A stretch of DNA of 64,000 nt. Origin: Membranihabitans maritimus. GTDB taxonomy: Bacteria; Bacteroidota; Bacteroidia; Chitinophagales; Saprospiraceae. The notes below the pieces were generated by a model. The model was not told the origin of the DNA and did no database searches. It saw only the letters and a list, made by a program, of their open reading frames with translations. Within the stretch, counting starts at the first letter, position 1; each line of letters opens with the position of its first letter. Positions 6,554 through 14,868 of the stretch are shown one piece after another. The DNA is taken from positions 186,001 through 250,000 of the forward strand of contig NZ_JAJSLW010000002.1 of assembly GCF_021729145.1 (NCBI RefSeq), read 5' to 3'. A program made the position numbers and the translations under genes.

Positions 6554-9163
6554 TTATTTTTCGTAATCAGATGGAGAGACTCCGTATTCTTCTTTAAAAA
6601 TTTTGGAAAAATAAGATAGGCTGGTATATCCTACTGAATAGGCGGATTGTGATACCGGTTCACCTTTGCTCAACAACTCAGTTGCCAAAAATAAACGATG
6701 TTTTTTTATAAAAAGGTTGGCCGATAAGCCCGTAAGAGCCTTTATTTTGCGATGTAATTGCATTCTGCTAATACCCATTTCTTTGCAAAGCAAATCCACG
6801 CTAAAGTGAGAGTTTTGAAGGTGATCCTGGATAATGGTTTTAAATAAATTGAGAAATTGTTCATCAGGATTTTGGTCTACTAGTTCTTTCTTACTAGGAG
6901 ATTCCGGTGATCCTTGAAATTTTTCCTGGAGTAATCTCCTTTGCCGGAGAAGATTGTTGATTCTAATTAGTAATTCTTCACTATCAAAAGGTTTTTGTAA
7001 ATAATAATCTGCCCCGGTTTTTAATCCTTCGAGTTTGCTATTTTGTGATACTTTTGCTGTAAGTATTATTATGGGGATATGATTGGTTAAACTTTGCGAT
7101 TTTAAATGTCGGCATACTTCTATCCCTCCTATTTCAGGCATCATTATATCACAAATTATTAAGTCAGGTAATATCTTTTCAGTTTTAATAATCCCGTCTT
7201 TACCGTCAAATGATTGGATTACAAAATACTGGGGTGATAATATATCCTTAATTAGATCCGAGATTTCAATACTATCCTCGATAATTAGTATTGATTCATT
7301 ATCATTTGAAACGTTTTGAGATAAAAGGGGGCGTAAATTTAATTTGGGGTCTTGAATAGAGGGTAGGGATATTTTATCTAGGGGAAGAACAACTGTAAAC
7401 TGGCTTCCTTTATTCAATTCACTTTCCACTGCAATATTACCGGAATGTAATTCTACAAGTTCTCTGCAAAGCGATAGACCAATGCCTGTTCCAATCTTTT
7501 TTTCCCGGGAGAGGCGATAAAACCTCTTAAAAATATTCTTTTGGTCCATCTTAGAAATGCCTACTCCCTCGTCTTTTACTATAAAAGTCAACGCATCTGT
7601 ATAATCTGCACTTATCTCTATGGAAGTATTATTATCGCTGTATTTTATAGCGTTAAAAATTAAGTTGTAGAATATTTTTTCTAATGCGTCTTTGTCAAAA
7701 TTCAACCAAATTGGTTCATCCGGTATATCACTGAAAATTACGATATTCTTTTCCCGGGCATATCCTTCAAAATACGAAATTATTAACTTTATAAATGATG
7801 TGATTTCAGCCGGTTCTGGGTTGAGTTTAAATTCCCCTTCTTCTAGTTTTGTAAGGTCAAGGATCTGGTTAATAAGCCTAAGGAGTCGATCTGTTTGTTT
7901 ATCGATTATTTGCCAATCGTTTTGTTTTTGTAAATTTTTGCCTGCTGTCCCTTTTATTATGGTAAGCGGTGTTCGAAGCTCATGGGAGATATTGGTAAAT
8001 AATCTGTTTTTTAATTCGTCAAACATTTTAATTTTTTCGGCTTCGACTTGTAATTTAAGTGCTTTTTCCCGTTCGCGCTCTCCGATGGACCAGGTTATCT
8101 TATTGGCACATAAGGCCGCAATAGTTCTAAAAATTCGAATATGTCGTGAGGTGAAAAAATTCTTTTGTGAATTTTTGGATTCAATAATCCCGATCACATT
8201 ATTGTTAAAAATTATTGGGGTGACCAGGATTGACATATCTGCGTAGGCTTTTTTATTGACGGATTGACCAAAAGAAGTGTCGTTGAGAATTACAGATTCT
8301 CCTGTTTGAATAACCTGACCAATCAAACCTTTGTCTACTGGTACTTCATTGGTTGTTTCAAGAGAGTATTTATCCGGATCAGTGGAGGAAGAGCCCGCTT
8401 TTTGTACCATCAAATTGCGATCTTGATCCAGCAAATAAATAACACAGTCTTCAAGCTTTAAATTAGTAATGCAGCTATTTACAATATCCCATAGAACTTC
8501 ACTAAGACTATTTTGTCCATAAAGTGAATTGGAATAATAGTTTATAGTTTTTTCGATATCATTACTTGTTTCTATTATCCTTCTATTCGTCAATAGTTGT
8601 TGGTTGAATAAAAAGTGGTAAAATAGTCCAATAAAAATGGTAATCGATAACGATAAAAATAAGTTCAGGTATTGAAAAGAAGTAATGGCCCCATGAGGCC
8701 GGGCAAACTCCATTAAATTGTAGTCAGTGATTTCCAGGAATATCAAACTGCTTATTGATAATCCTATATAGAAGTATATCAATGCTTTGTCTTTATATTG
8801 AGATACAATTATTCCAGCCAGGGTCAGGGGGATAAAAAGGAATTGTGCACCACCCATTTTTCCCACTAATGAGCTAAGAACGATTAGAAGTGAATTGACT
8901 ACAGTATATAAAAATAGTTTTACAGCTTTTAGCTTTTGGTAATAGCAAAAGATCCAGGTTGAAAAATGGGCTAAAACAAAACCGGTTAGCAATAAAAGAA
9001 CACCTGAGTGCTTGACAATAAAGAGATACGGTATGACTGCAAAAGTTGCAAGAAATACATATACGTTCATCAGACGTAATTGAATTGCCGTCTCAAAAGG
9101 TGTATCTTTTGATATCCCCCAATTAAATATTTTAAGCTTCGAAATTTGAAAAGCCTTGTACAT
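6554..9163 (-). CDS. Membrane hybrid histidine kinase with AraC-type output
   Basis: An 869-residue complete paralogue of the truncated kinase at the left edge. About six membrane segments occupy residues 30-190. They are followed by a GAF-like domain (about 215-355), a coiled linker, HisKA with His394 in SHELRTPLTIIKG, an ATPase domain with GIGLSLCRELVELHSG, a receiver with Asp672 in LIICDIMMPEIGG, and a C-terminal AraC HTH (MGISRMQLHRKIKAL to VGYTSLSYFSKIFKEEYG). The order membrane block-GAF-kinase-receiver-HTH differs from the periplasmic-sensor hybrid kinases that usually control polysaccharide loci, so a cytosolic or membrane signal is likely. About 1 kb of non-coding DNA follows its stop codon. 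Confidence 0.93.
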   Translation of the reverse strand: MYKAFQISKLKIFNWGISKDTPFETAIQLRLMNVYVFLATFAVIPYLFIVKHSGVLLLLTGFVLAHFSTWIFCYYQKLKAVKLFLYTVVNSLLIVLSSLVGKMGGAQFLFIPLTLAGIIVSQYKDKALIYFYIGLSISSLIFLEITDYNLMEFARPHGAITSFQYLNLFLSLSITIFIGLFYHFLFNQQLLTNRRIIETSNDIEKTINYYSNSLYGQNSLSEVLWDIVNSCITNLKLEDCVIYLLDQDRNLMVQKAGSSSTDPDKYSLETTNEVPVDKGLIGQVIQTGESVILNDTSFGQSVNKKAYADMSILVTPIIFNNNVIGIIESKNSQKNFFTSRHIRIFRTIAALCANKITWSIGEREREKALKLQVEAEKIKMFDELKNRLFTNISHELRTPLTIIKGTAGKNLQKQNDWQIIDKQTDRLLRLINQILDLTKLEEGEFKLNPEPAEITSFIKLIISYFEGYAREKNIVIFSDIPDEPIWLNFDKDALEKIFYNLIFNAIKYSDNNTSIEISADYTDALTFIVKDEGVGISKMDQKNIFKRFYRLSREKKIGTGIGLSLCRELVELHSGNIAVESELNKGSQFTVVLPLDKISLPSIQDPKLNLRPLLSQNVSNDNESILIIEDSIEISDLIKDILSPQYFVIQSFDGKDGIIKTEKILPDLIICDIMMPEIGGIEVCRHLKSQSLTNHIPIIILTAKVSQNSKLEGLKTGADYYLQKPFDSEELLIRINNLLRQRRLLQEKFQGSPESPSKKELVDQNPDEQFLNLFKTIIQDHLQNSHFSVDLLCKEMGISRMQLHRKIKALTGLSANLFIKKHRLFLATELLSKGEPVSQSAYSVGYTSLSYFSKIFKEEYGVSPSDYEK

Positions 9164-9344
9164 TGAGAGTCGTTTTATTAGGGATGATCTCTTTGGTTTC
9201 CGATCCTATTAATGTAAGCAAAGTTGTATTATATATTTCATGTATGCAAGACTAAATTTGAAATTAGAGTTGGTCTAAATTTCTTTAATAAACGGTATTA
9301 AAGGTGCTTTCAGAAGAAATTATTTGAAATTATCCCTATTGCGG

Positions 9345-9776
9345 TTATCGAAAGCTTCCTCCCAGTTCAATTAAGACATCGGTAATGGTTTCAAGCCTTT
9401 TTTCGTCTCCGTAATACAATTCCAACGCAACCTGATTTGCACTTTCATTTGCATTTTCTAAAGAATTAATTCCCGCGCTGGTAAGTTTCACAAAACTTAC
9501 TCTCGCGTCTCTGGCATGAGATTCTCTTTGAACAAGCCCAATTTTTTCCATAGGGAGTAATTTTCGCGTAACTGCTGAAGCAGATAGTCCTACTTTTTCA
9601 GAGAGATCTATCCTTCTCAGTTTCTGCCCGGGCGATCTATATAGGTGAAATAATATCATGAAATCACTAAAACTAATACCGTGAACGCTAAGAGTAGCAT
9701 CAAACTTGCGGGCAATGACAGCCTGAGTCATACTTAGGTTTAGGAAGAATTGAAGTGTAGAACTTAATGATTGCAT
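9345..9776 (-). CDS. MarR-family transcriptional regulator
   Basis: A 143-residue winged-helix regulator. The DNA-binding part reads LYRSPGQKLRRIDLSEKVG, then SASAVTRKLLPMEKIGLVQRE and the wing DARVSFVKLTSAG. Flanking helices would form the dimer interface. It stands alone, with 230 bp upstream and the DUF5777 operon further upstream on the same strand. It probably controls itself or a neighbour in response to a small ligand. The target is unknown. Confidence 0.85.
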   Translation of the reverse strand: MQSLSSTLQFFLNLSMTQAVIARKFDATLSVHGISFSDFMILFHLYRSPGQKLRRIDLSEKVGLSASAVTRKLLPMEKIGLVQRESHARDARVSFVKLTSAGINSLENANESANQVALELYYGDEKRLETITDVLIELGGSFR

Positions 9777-10007
9777 AGTAATTGATTTTTAATTGAAATG
9801 TAAAATAAAATCAAAAATATACTAATTGAATCAATAAGTAAATTTCCTGCAAAACTATTTTGGACCTGTATTTTAAATCAATTGGGGTATATGAGAAAGT
9901 TCCAATTTTTATTGTGGCAATCTTTTCGCAATTTGAGGATAATCAGTAAAAATAGATCGTAAATGCTCCAGTTTTTACGAATATATTAAGTCCCAAAGAC
10001 CTTGTGG

Positions 10008-10901
10008 CTACTTTTTATTACCCAGATGGAATGCCCTCGAAATATTAAATCCAAGGTGAATATCTCCTGAAAAGAAATTACCAGTAGTTTCTGTAATAAA
10101 ACTTTTTTCAATCATGGTAATCGCATTTGACATCATCAATTGGAAAACATGTCCACCCGTTTCGATATCAACACTTATACTAAATGCGTCTCGAGGGGTA
10201 ATAGATTCTATTGGATTGAAAGAGTAAAAATATTCAGCATTTACTGAAACTTGGTTGGTGATTTTCATCCGCCCTCCAATACCCAAAGCCAAAATATCAT
10301 GCGGATCCTGGAAGGTAGGTACTGTATTTCTATGAATGTAGGTAGGTGCGACTTGAAGTGAAATTGCGGAATTGAATTTTCGCGCAATAAGGACCTGGGT
10401 AGTATAAGCCAGTCTATCATTGAAATCGGGTTTGTCATCAGCTGGATAATCTCGCAGGGTTTTTTGTGCCATACTTCCGACAAGTGTAACGCTTACCGGG
10501 AAGGTGTTTTGACTTGTTTTTTGTTGCAGCAAACGGTATTTGACAAATCCGTCATAGCTTTTATCAAAAGAACTTCTACCTAGACCAAGTGTAAAATTGT
10601 CGGAGACAGCATACTCCAATGCAAACCTGATATTTGATTCATCCAATCCAAACAGTTGATAAAACCCACCATTGACCCGACCGAATCGATGGGAGATAAG
10701 AAATTCCAATACTCCTTTTTTACGGGTCTCAACGGAATGGCCGTTTGCGATTCGGGTTCCCTTGAATATAGCACTTACTATTTCAGTAGTTTTAGGTGTT
10801 TCACTCTCCAGTATATCCAATAAATCCTGCGAATTAGATAATGTGGTATTTAAAAAGAAGAAAGTGAAAAAAATACAAGACAACTTTAACGAGTGATTCA
10901 T
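10008..10901 (-). CDS. DUF5777-family outer-membrane beta-barrel protein
   Basis: A 297-residue protein with a signal peptide (TTLSNSQ) and strand-rich sequence throughout: VLEFLISHRFGRVNGGFYQLFGLD, RFALEYAVSDNFTLGLGRSS and a C-terminal HLGFNISRAFHLG. The motif of KGTRIANGHS followed by LEFLISHRFG is what I recognise from DUF5777 proteins. It is last in a four-gene operon with a c-type cytochrome lipoprotein, an OB-fold protein and a YceI protein (gaps of 6, 11 and 14 bp). This suggests an envelope function linked to redox or lipid carriers. The family has no established activity. Confidence 0.8.
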   Translation of the reverse strand: MNHSLKLSCIFFTFFFLNTTLSNSQDLLDILESETPKTTEIVSAIFKGTRIANGHSVETRKKGVLEFLISHRFGRVNGGFYQLFGLDESNIRFALEYAVSDNFTLGLGRSSFDKSYDGFVKYRLLQQKTSQNTFPVSVTLVGSMAQKTLRDYPADDKPDFNDRLAYTTQVLIARKFNSAISLQVAPTYIHRNTVPTFQDPHDILALGIGGRMKITNQVSVNAEYFYSFNPIESITPRDAFSISVDIETGGHVFQLMMSNAITMIEKSFITETTGNFFSGDIHLGFNISRAFHLGNKK

Positions 10902-10915
10902 AGGTAAAATGCTTT

Positions 10916-11461
10916 TTATCTATATGGAGTATGTTCCAGTTTGCAGGTAACTTCTACTTCTTTGGCGATATTACGTGCTACAACTGATGGAATATTTATT
11001 TCATAATCAGCTACCGTGACCATAAAAGACCCGTCAAAATTCACAGCGTCGTCAGTTATTTTCAATTTACCTTCCATGGTAATTGGCTTGGTAATTCCAT
11101 GAACAGTCAAATCTCCTGTGATTGCAGCCACTCCGTTTTCACCGTCGAGAATTTCTTTCAGATTTTGAATTTCACCTTCAAAGCTAGCTTTGGGATATTT
11201 GTCTGATTCCACATAATTCTCATTAAAATGTTCTTGCATCAAAGCTTTTTCAAATTCAAAGGATTTCATAAGGAGGGTAACTGCAACATTACCTGTAGAT
11301 AGATCGACTATACTTAATACCTGATTATTTTCGGCCTTAATGTCTTCTACTGGAGTATGGGAATAAAAGGAAATATACCCCTGTTTGGTGATATACCGCT
11401 CTTGCGAGAACCCAATTATTGAAAACAATAAGCAAATACATATTAATGCAGCTCTGTACAT
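10916..11461 (-). CDS. YceI-family periplasmic lipid-binding protein
   Basis: A 181-residue protein with signal peptide (IIGFSQ). The YceI lipocalin-like fold shows in YISFYSHTPVEDI near the start, the central NVAVTLLMKSFEFEKALM and HFNENYVESDKYPKASFEGE, and the late GDLTVHGITKPITMEGKL followed by FMVTVADYEI. Members bind isoprenoid chains such as quinone precursors in a barrel. It is the third gene of the operon and sits next to a cytochrome gene, so quinone or isoprenoid handling is a reasonable inference. Confidence 0.9.
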   Translation of the reverse strand: MYRAALICICLLFSIIGFSQERYITKQGYISFYSHTPVEDIKAENNQVLSIVDLSTGNVAVTLLMKSFEFEKALMQEHFNENYVESDKYPKASFEGEIQNLKEILDGENGVAAITGDLTVHGITKPITMEGKLKITDDAVNFDGSFMVTVADYEINIPSVVARNIAKEVEVTCKLEHTPYR

Positions 11462-11472
11462 ATTTATTCAGT

Positions 11473-11895
11473 TTAATTTACAATAACAGTCCTAATCAGC
11501 ATAACATCTAGTAAAAACCCGGTACAAATCCCTCTTGCTTCTAATGTTTGACCTTTTTCCAGTCCCAGCACTTTTTGATTTTCGACAGGATCCATATTAC
11601 ATATAACGCTTTCAATCCCATTACCGTTTCGCAGTGTTATTACACCATTCCCATTAGCAGTATCTATGGATTGGATTGTTCCTTTCACCCGGACCACTTT
11701 GTCCAGGTATTTTTTATTGGCTAATTGCTCGTCATTTTTAAATTCATTAATCAATTCATCTGTAGAGAGAACATAATCAGCTGTAGCTTCGCGGAGGTCT
11801 TTATGGGGTTTATTATACACTTTTGTATAGACAAAAAATGCAATTATAGCCCCAATCAATAGTACGGACAGAGATATGACAAATATTTTTCTCAT
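11473..11895 (-). CDS. Membrane-anchored OB-fold (tRNA_anti-like) protein
   Basis: A 140-residue protein with one N-terminal membrane segment (residues 5-24) and a periplasmic domain. YLDKVVRVKGTIQSID, GNGVITLRNG, SVICNMDP and LEKGQTLEARGICTGFLLDVMLIRTVIV fit the small OB-fold seen in tRNA_anti-like exported proteins. It is the second gene of the cytochrome-YceI-DUF5777 operon. The ligand is unknown; nucleic-acid binding should not be assumed from the family name. Confidence 0.72.
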   Translation of the reverse strand: MRKIFVISLSVLLIGAIIAFFVYTKVYNKPHKDLREATADYVLSTDELINEFKNDEQLANKKYLDKVVRVKGTIQSIDTANGNGVITLRNGNGIESVICNMDPVENQKVLGLEKGQTLEARGICTGFLLDVMLIRTVIVN

Positions 11896-11901
11896 AATTT
11901 A

Positions 11902-12264
11902 TTAATTATCGGGAGCCCCGTCATCTACCCAACATCCTATAAGAATTATTTGGTCATCTGTCAGGCTTCCTGTTTGAGGCATTACCCTTGATGCTGTAAG
12001 TTCTTTTATACGAGCAGAGTTGTTTTTAATGGCCTGGTAGGTACGCAAATCAGGATTTTGAACGGAGCCATTGTGACAAGAAATACAATTATTGTCAATA
12101 ATTGGCTTTACATCCATTGAAAAGGATGTTCCGGGCTCGCACTCCATTTCGTTTGGATCATTCATCCCCATGTCCTCTTCAACATTTTTTTCACAAGAAA
12201 ACTGAATAAGAATTCCCAAAGTGAGTGCGAATGACATTAAAAATTTTACTTTGTTCATAAACAT
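11902..12264 (-). CDS. Mono-haem c-type cytochrome lipoprotein
   Basis: A 120-residue lipoprotein. The lipobox ends at Cys24 (IQFSC). A single haem-binding CISCH (Cys60, Cys63, His64) follows FSMDVKPIIDNN, and a candidate distal methionine is in SRVMPQTG. The C-terminal part (LTDDQIILIGCWVDDGAPDN) is typical of the Planctomycete-type/DUF cytochrome fragment found widely in Bacteroidota. The mature protein would be tethered to a membrane and face the periplasm. It is the first gene of the operon and is divergent from the LytTR regulator. The start could be Met1 or Met3. Confidence 0.85.
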   Translation of the reverse strand: MFMNKVKFLMSFALTLGILIQFSCEKNVEEDMGMNDPNEMECEPGTSFSMDVKPIIDNNCISCHNGSVQNPDLRTYQAIKNNSARIKELTASRVMPQTGSLTDDQIILIGCWVDDGAPDN

Positions 12265-12417
12265 TTGATTTTAATATTTTAAAATAGAAAGTCTACAATT
12301 AAAGAAACGACCAAAGATTATTTCTCGAGAGGATAAAAGTTCTTAATGTGAAATTTATTAAATTAGCTTACTCTAAATTTAAGTAGTATTTTACTTTATT
12401 ATTGCTAAAATCTTTGT

Positions 12418-12447
12418 GAAAGGGAAATTTTTATAGCTGAAAGGGAA
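12418..12447 (+). promoter_or_regulatory. Direct repeats with 21-bp spacing before the LytTR gene
   Basis: GAAAGGGAA occurs at 12418-12426 and 12439-12447, 21 bp apart, ending 31 bp before the ATG at 12479. Two 9-bp direct repeats one or two bases over two helical turns is the classical LytTR site layout. Upstream lies an AATCTTTG box (12410-12417; one mismatch to TAnnTTTG). If that box is the promoter, the repeats would overlap the transcript start and suggest autorepression. Confidence 0.5.
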
Positions 12448-12478
12448 TTTTTCAGCCTGAAAAAACAACACGTTTTTC

Positions 12479-13594
12479 ATGAGAAAAGATCAAGTCTACT
12501 TCTATACTTTTATAGGGTTAACTATTGTAACATTTGCCGTCGGCTATTTTAGTATGCAATCTTTATTGCAATATTCTACGAATCAATTGCTCCAGTCCCA
12601 AATAGAATCAAGTAGACGAGAAGCCAATGAAATATCAAGCCTTGTCCAGTACCAGCTTGAAAATGGGTTGTCCAGAGGGGTAGTTATTAACAACCTACAG
12701 TCAACGCTGGAAGGGACCAGCATGGAGTCGGGATTTGTCTGTATGTTTGATTGGTCTGGTGTGGAAATTTGTCACCCCAATCCCGAAAAAGTCGGACAAC
12801 AAGTAAAACCAGGTCAATCCTATGTACAACCTTTAGTATTTGATGAATTGGAAACCGATGATTTTTATAATTTGGTGACACAGGGAAAAGAAGTAGGAGG
12901 CATTCGAGACTTCCCAAATAGTACAAGAGAATCAGAAATTATTTATCTATATCCAGTAAAAAATACAGACTGGATCGTAGCTGCCCATGCGAATATCCAG
13001 CAAATCGAAAATCGCATTGACGATATGCGATCAAACTTTACCTTGATTTACGTTTTTTCCGGAATTTTAATTGTCATTGCATCTTTTTTTACTGTTCGAT
13101 TTATAGGAGGCAGGTATGAAAAGATGTTGGAAATCCAAAATAGAGATTTGTCAACAGAACTAGTATCAATGTCCAAATTGAACCAGGATTTGATCAAATA
13201 CAAAGAATCCTGGGAAGAACCCGATAACTCAGATAATCAAACCGAAAGTATAAATTATAAAAAAAGGGTATTAACTCATTTTAAAGATGAAATCGTGTCA
13301 ATAGATACCGCTGAAATAGCCTATATTTTTATAGTTAATTCAATTACATATATTTATTGTTTAGATGGGGAAAAGTATACATGTAATCAAAGTCTTGAAG
13401 AGTTGTCAAACGAACTTAACAGGGATCAATTTTTCAGGGCTAACCGACAATATATATTATCTATCAAGTCAATTCACAAAATTTTTAAATACGGTAAAAA
13501 TCAGTTAAAAATTCGTGTTGAGCCACCGTCACCAGATGATATAATTATAAGTAAGAATAAAGCTGCAGAGTTCAAAGATTGGTTGAACTCATAA
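12479..13594 (+). CDS. Membrane-bound one-component LytTR transcriptional regulator
   Basis: A 371-residue protein with a membrane helix at about residues 8-30 and an extracytoplasmic Cache-like domain to about residue 185 (GFVCMFDWSGVEICHPNP and YLYPVKNTDWIVAAHAN are typical strands). A second membrane helix (about 189-208) and a coiled linker follow. The C-terminal LytTR DNA-binding domain (about 265-370) shows FRANRQYILSIKSIHKIFKY. There is no receiver or kinase domain, so the sensor and DNA-binding domain sit in one membrane protein. It diverges from the cytochrome operon. Candidate operators are at 12418-12447 and possibly at 13696-13761. Confidence 0.88.
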   Translation: MRKDQVYFYTFIGLTIVTFAVGYFSMQSLLQYSTNQLLQSQIESSRREANEISSLVQYQLENGLSRGVVINNLQSTLEGTSMESGFVCMFDWSGVEICHPNPEKVGQQVKPGQSYVQPLVFDELETDDFYNLVTQGKEVGGIRDFPNSTRESEIIYLYPVKNTDWIVAAHANIQQIENRIDDMRSNFTLIYVFSGILIVIASFFTVRFIGGRYEKMLEIQNRDLSTELVSMSKLNQDLIKYKESWEEPDNSDNQTESINYKKRVLTHFKDEIVSIDTAEIAYIFIVNSITYIYCLDGEKYTCNQSLEELSNELNRDQFFRANRQYILSIKSIHKIFKYGKNQLKIRVEPPSPDDIIISKNKAAEFKDWLNS

Positions 13595-13610
13595 AAGCCT
13601 CCAGCTTTTA
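13592..13610 (+). terminator. Weak terminator-like hairpin after the LytTR gene
   Basis: TAAAAGC and GCTTTTA (13592-13598 and 13604-13610) form a 7-bp stem with a 5-base loop that starts at the stop codon. The T-run is inside the stem and none follows, so termination would be weak. Confidence 0.3.
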
Positions 13611-13695
13611 GCCACTAGTTTCTAGCCTAGGCTCAGGGCCCTTAAGTCATTACATTCCGATTTTGATTTAACATTCATATTGATACGGAAATGCA

Positions 13696-13761
13696 ACACT
13701 TTCATTACACTTTCATTACACTTTCGTGATACTTTCGCAATACTTGTACCTTACTTTTGAA
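13696..13761 (+). promoter_or_regulatory. Six-fold 11-bp phased array with TAnnTTTG promoter box
   Basis: Six consecutive 11-bp units each carry a CTTT(C)-like core at the same place: the cores start at 13699, 13710, 13721, 13732, 13743 and 13754. The first two units are identical and later ones decay. The last overlaps an exact TAnnTTTG box (TACTTTTG, 13752-13759), followed 24 bp later by the ATG of the lipoprotein gene. All cores lie on one face of the helix. The complement TGAAAGTG resembles TGAAAGGG in the repeats before the LytTR gene. Confidence 0.6.
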
Positions 13762-13783
13762 GTGTAACTAAAACAATAATAGT

Positions 13784-14713
13784 ATGACACTTAAATGGTT
13801 AATTTTTATGTTTGTTCTACCTTTCCTAGTAATCTTTTCGTGTTCAGATGATGATGGAATGAATACACCGGAGGGGAAGGATCCCGATACAGCTGAGGAA
13901 GTTTCAATAGATCGATTTAGTGAAACTGCAGCAACGTTAATGGTTCGGACAGAAGCCAATGGATTACCGAAGGCCAATGAACCGATTGATTATGATCAGG
14001 CTCCATTTATTACTACAGGCCTGGGCCGGGAAGGAGAAATAGTAGAATATTATAATTTTGATGTACAGCCCCTTACACCGGCTCCCATTTATGTATTTTT
14101 CAAGGAAGGGTCTAGTTCACCGGTAGAAGGTCAATTGAATGTGATTAATGTAGTTCCGGGTGACAATGGATACAATGATTTTTGGCAAGTGTTTAGGGTG
14201 ACAGTACCTGGAGATTATGTAGCGAATACGATTTCTAGCATGAATGAATTAAATGCAAGAAATTATAATATAGAAGCGCTCAATACAGTAGTAAATTGCC
14301 CGGTAGTGCCTAAAGGGAGTACAGCGACGAAACGTATGGGTGATGAAAGTAGTGGTTTGGTTCGAGGATGGTACAAAGGGCAAATAGTATATTATTTCAA
14401 TTTTAGTGAGTCTAGTCTCGAGATTAATTCCAATGGTGAAATTCCGGTTTCCCCAATTTTTGTCACATTTAATATCAACCCGGGTGAAGATGGAGGTGGC
14501 CCAGCTTCAGGCTTTGTCACAGAAGAAGGAACAGTTCAGACACATAACGTATTGGCCACCATCCCACAGAATACCGGCTATTCTCCATTGTGGGCCGTAC
14601 GTATTTACGATAATTCAGGTTTTGGTTCCGTTATGGATTTAGGGTCTGCACAGAGTGCACCTGCTATTGGCCCGGGACCCAATGTCAATTGTCCGGTTGT
14701 GAACATACAATAA
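13784..14713 (+). CDS. Unknown lipoprotein with two internal repeats
   Basis: A 309-residue protein with a lipobox ending at Cys20 (VIFSC) followed by acidic residues, the usual surface-export context in Bacteroidota. The body is a duplicated module. The first copy (about 75-180) has GEIVEYYNFDVQPL, PIYVFFKEG, VPGDNGYNDFWQVFRV and VVNCPVVP. The second (about 195-309) has GQIVYYFNFSESSL, PIFVTFNI, IPQNTGYSPLWAVRIYD and NVNCPVVN. I do not recognise the family. It is a single gene between its own promoter array and a good terminator. A binding role is only a guess. Confidence 0.7.
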   Translation: MTLKWLIFMFVLPFLVIFSCSDDDGMNTPEGKDPDTAEEVSIDRFSETAATLMVRTEANGLPKANEPIDYDQAPFITTGLGREGEIVEYYNFDVQPLTPAPIYVFFKEGSSSPVEGQLNVINVVPGDNGYNDFWQVFRVTVPGDYVANTISSMNELNARNYNIEALNTVVNCPVVPKGSTATKRMGDESSGLVRGWYKGQIVYYFNFSESSLEINSNGEIPVSPIFVTFNINPGEDGGGPASGFVTEEGTVQTHNVLATIPQNTGYSPLWAVRIYDNSGFGSVMDLGSAQSAPAIGPGPNVNCPVVNIQ

Positions 14714-14741
14714 AACCTTTATATAATAACTGTATTTAAAT

Positions 14742-14770
14742 GGCTACCTTTTCAGGTAGCCTTTGTTTTT
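14742..14770 (+). terminator. Rho-independent terminator
   Basis: GGCTACC and GGTAGCC (14742-14748 and 14755-14761) form a perfect 7-bp stem with a 6-base loop followed by TTTGTTTTT. It ends the transcript of the two-repeat lipoprotein, 29 bp after its stop. Confidence 0.85.
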
Positions 14771-14868
14771 GAAATGAAAACCTACTTTTTATTACATAAT
14801 AGTAAAGGTTGTTGTTTCTCTGGGATATCGTAAATAGAAATGATTAATTATTTAGTAATTTACAAAGC

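Noticed and set aside
12528-12540. ATTGTAACA inside the LytTR gene as a third copy of the regulatory repeat
   Set aside because: A single copy within coding sequence without a partner at 21 bp. Likely chance.
13696-13761. CRISPR-like reading of the 11-bp array
   Set aside because: Units are contiguous, 11 bp long, without spacers and without cas genes.
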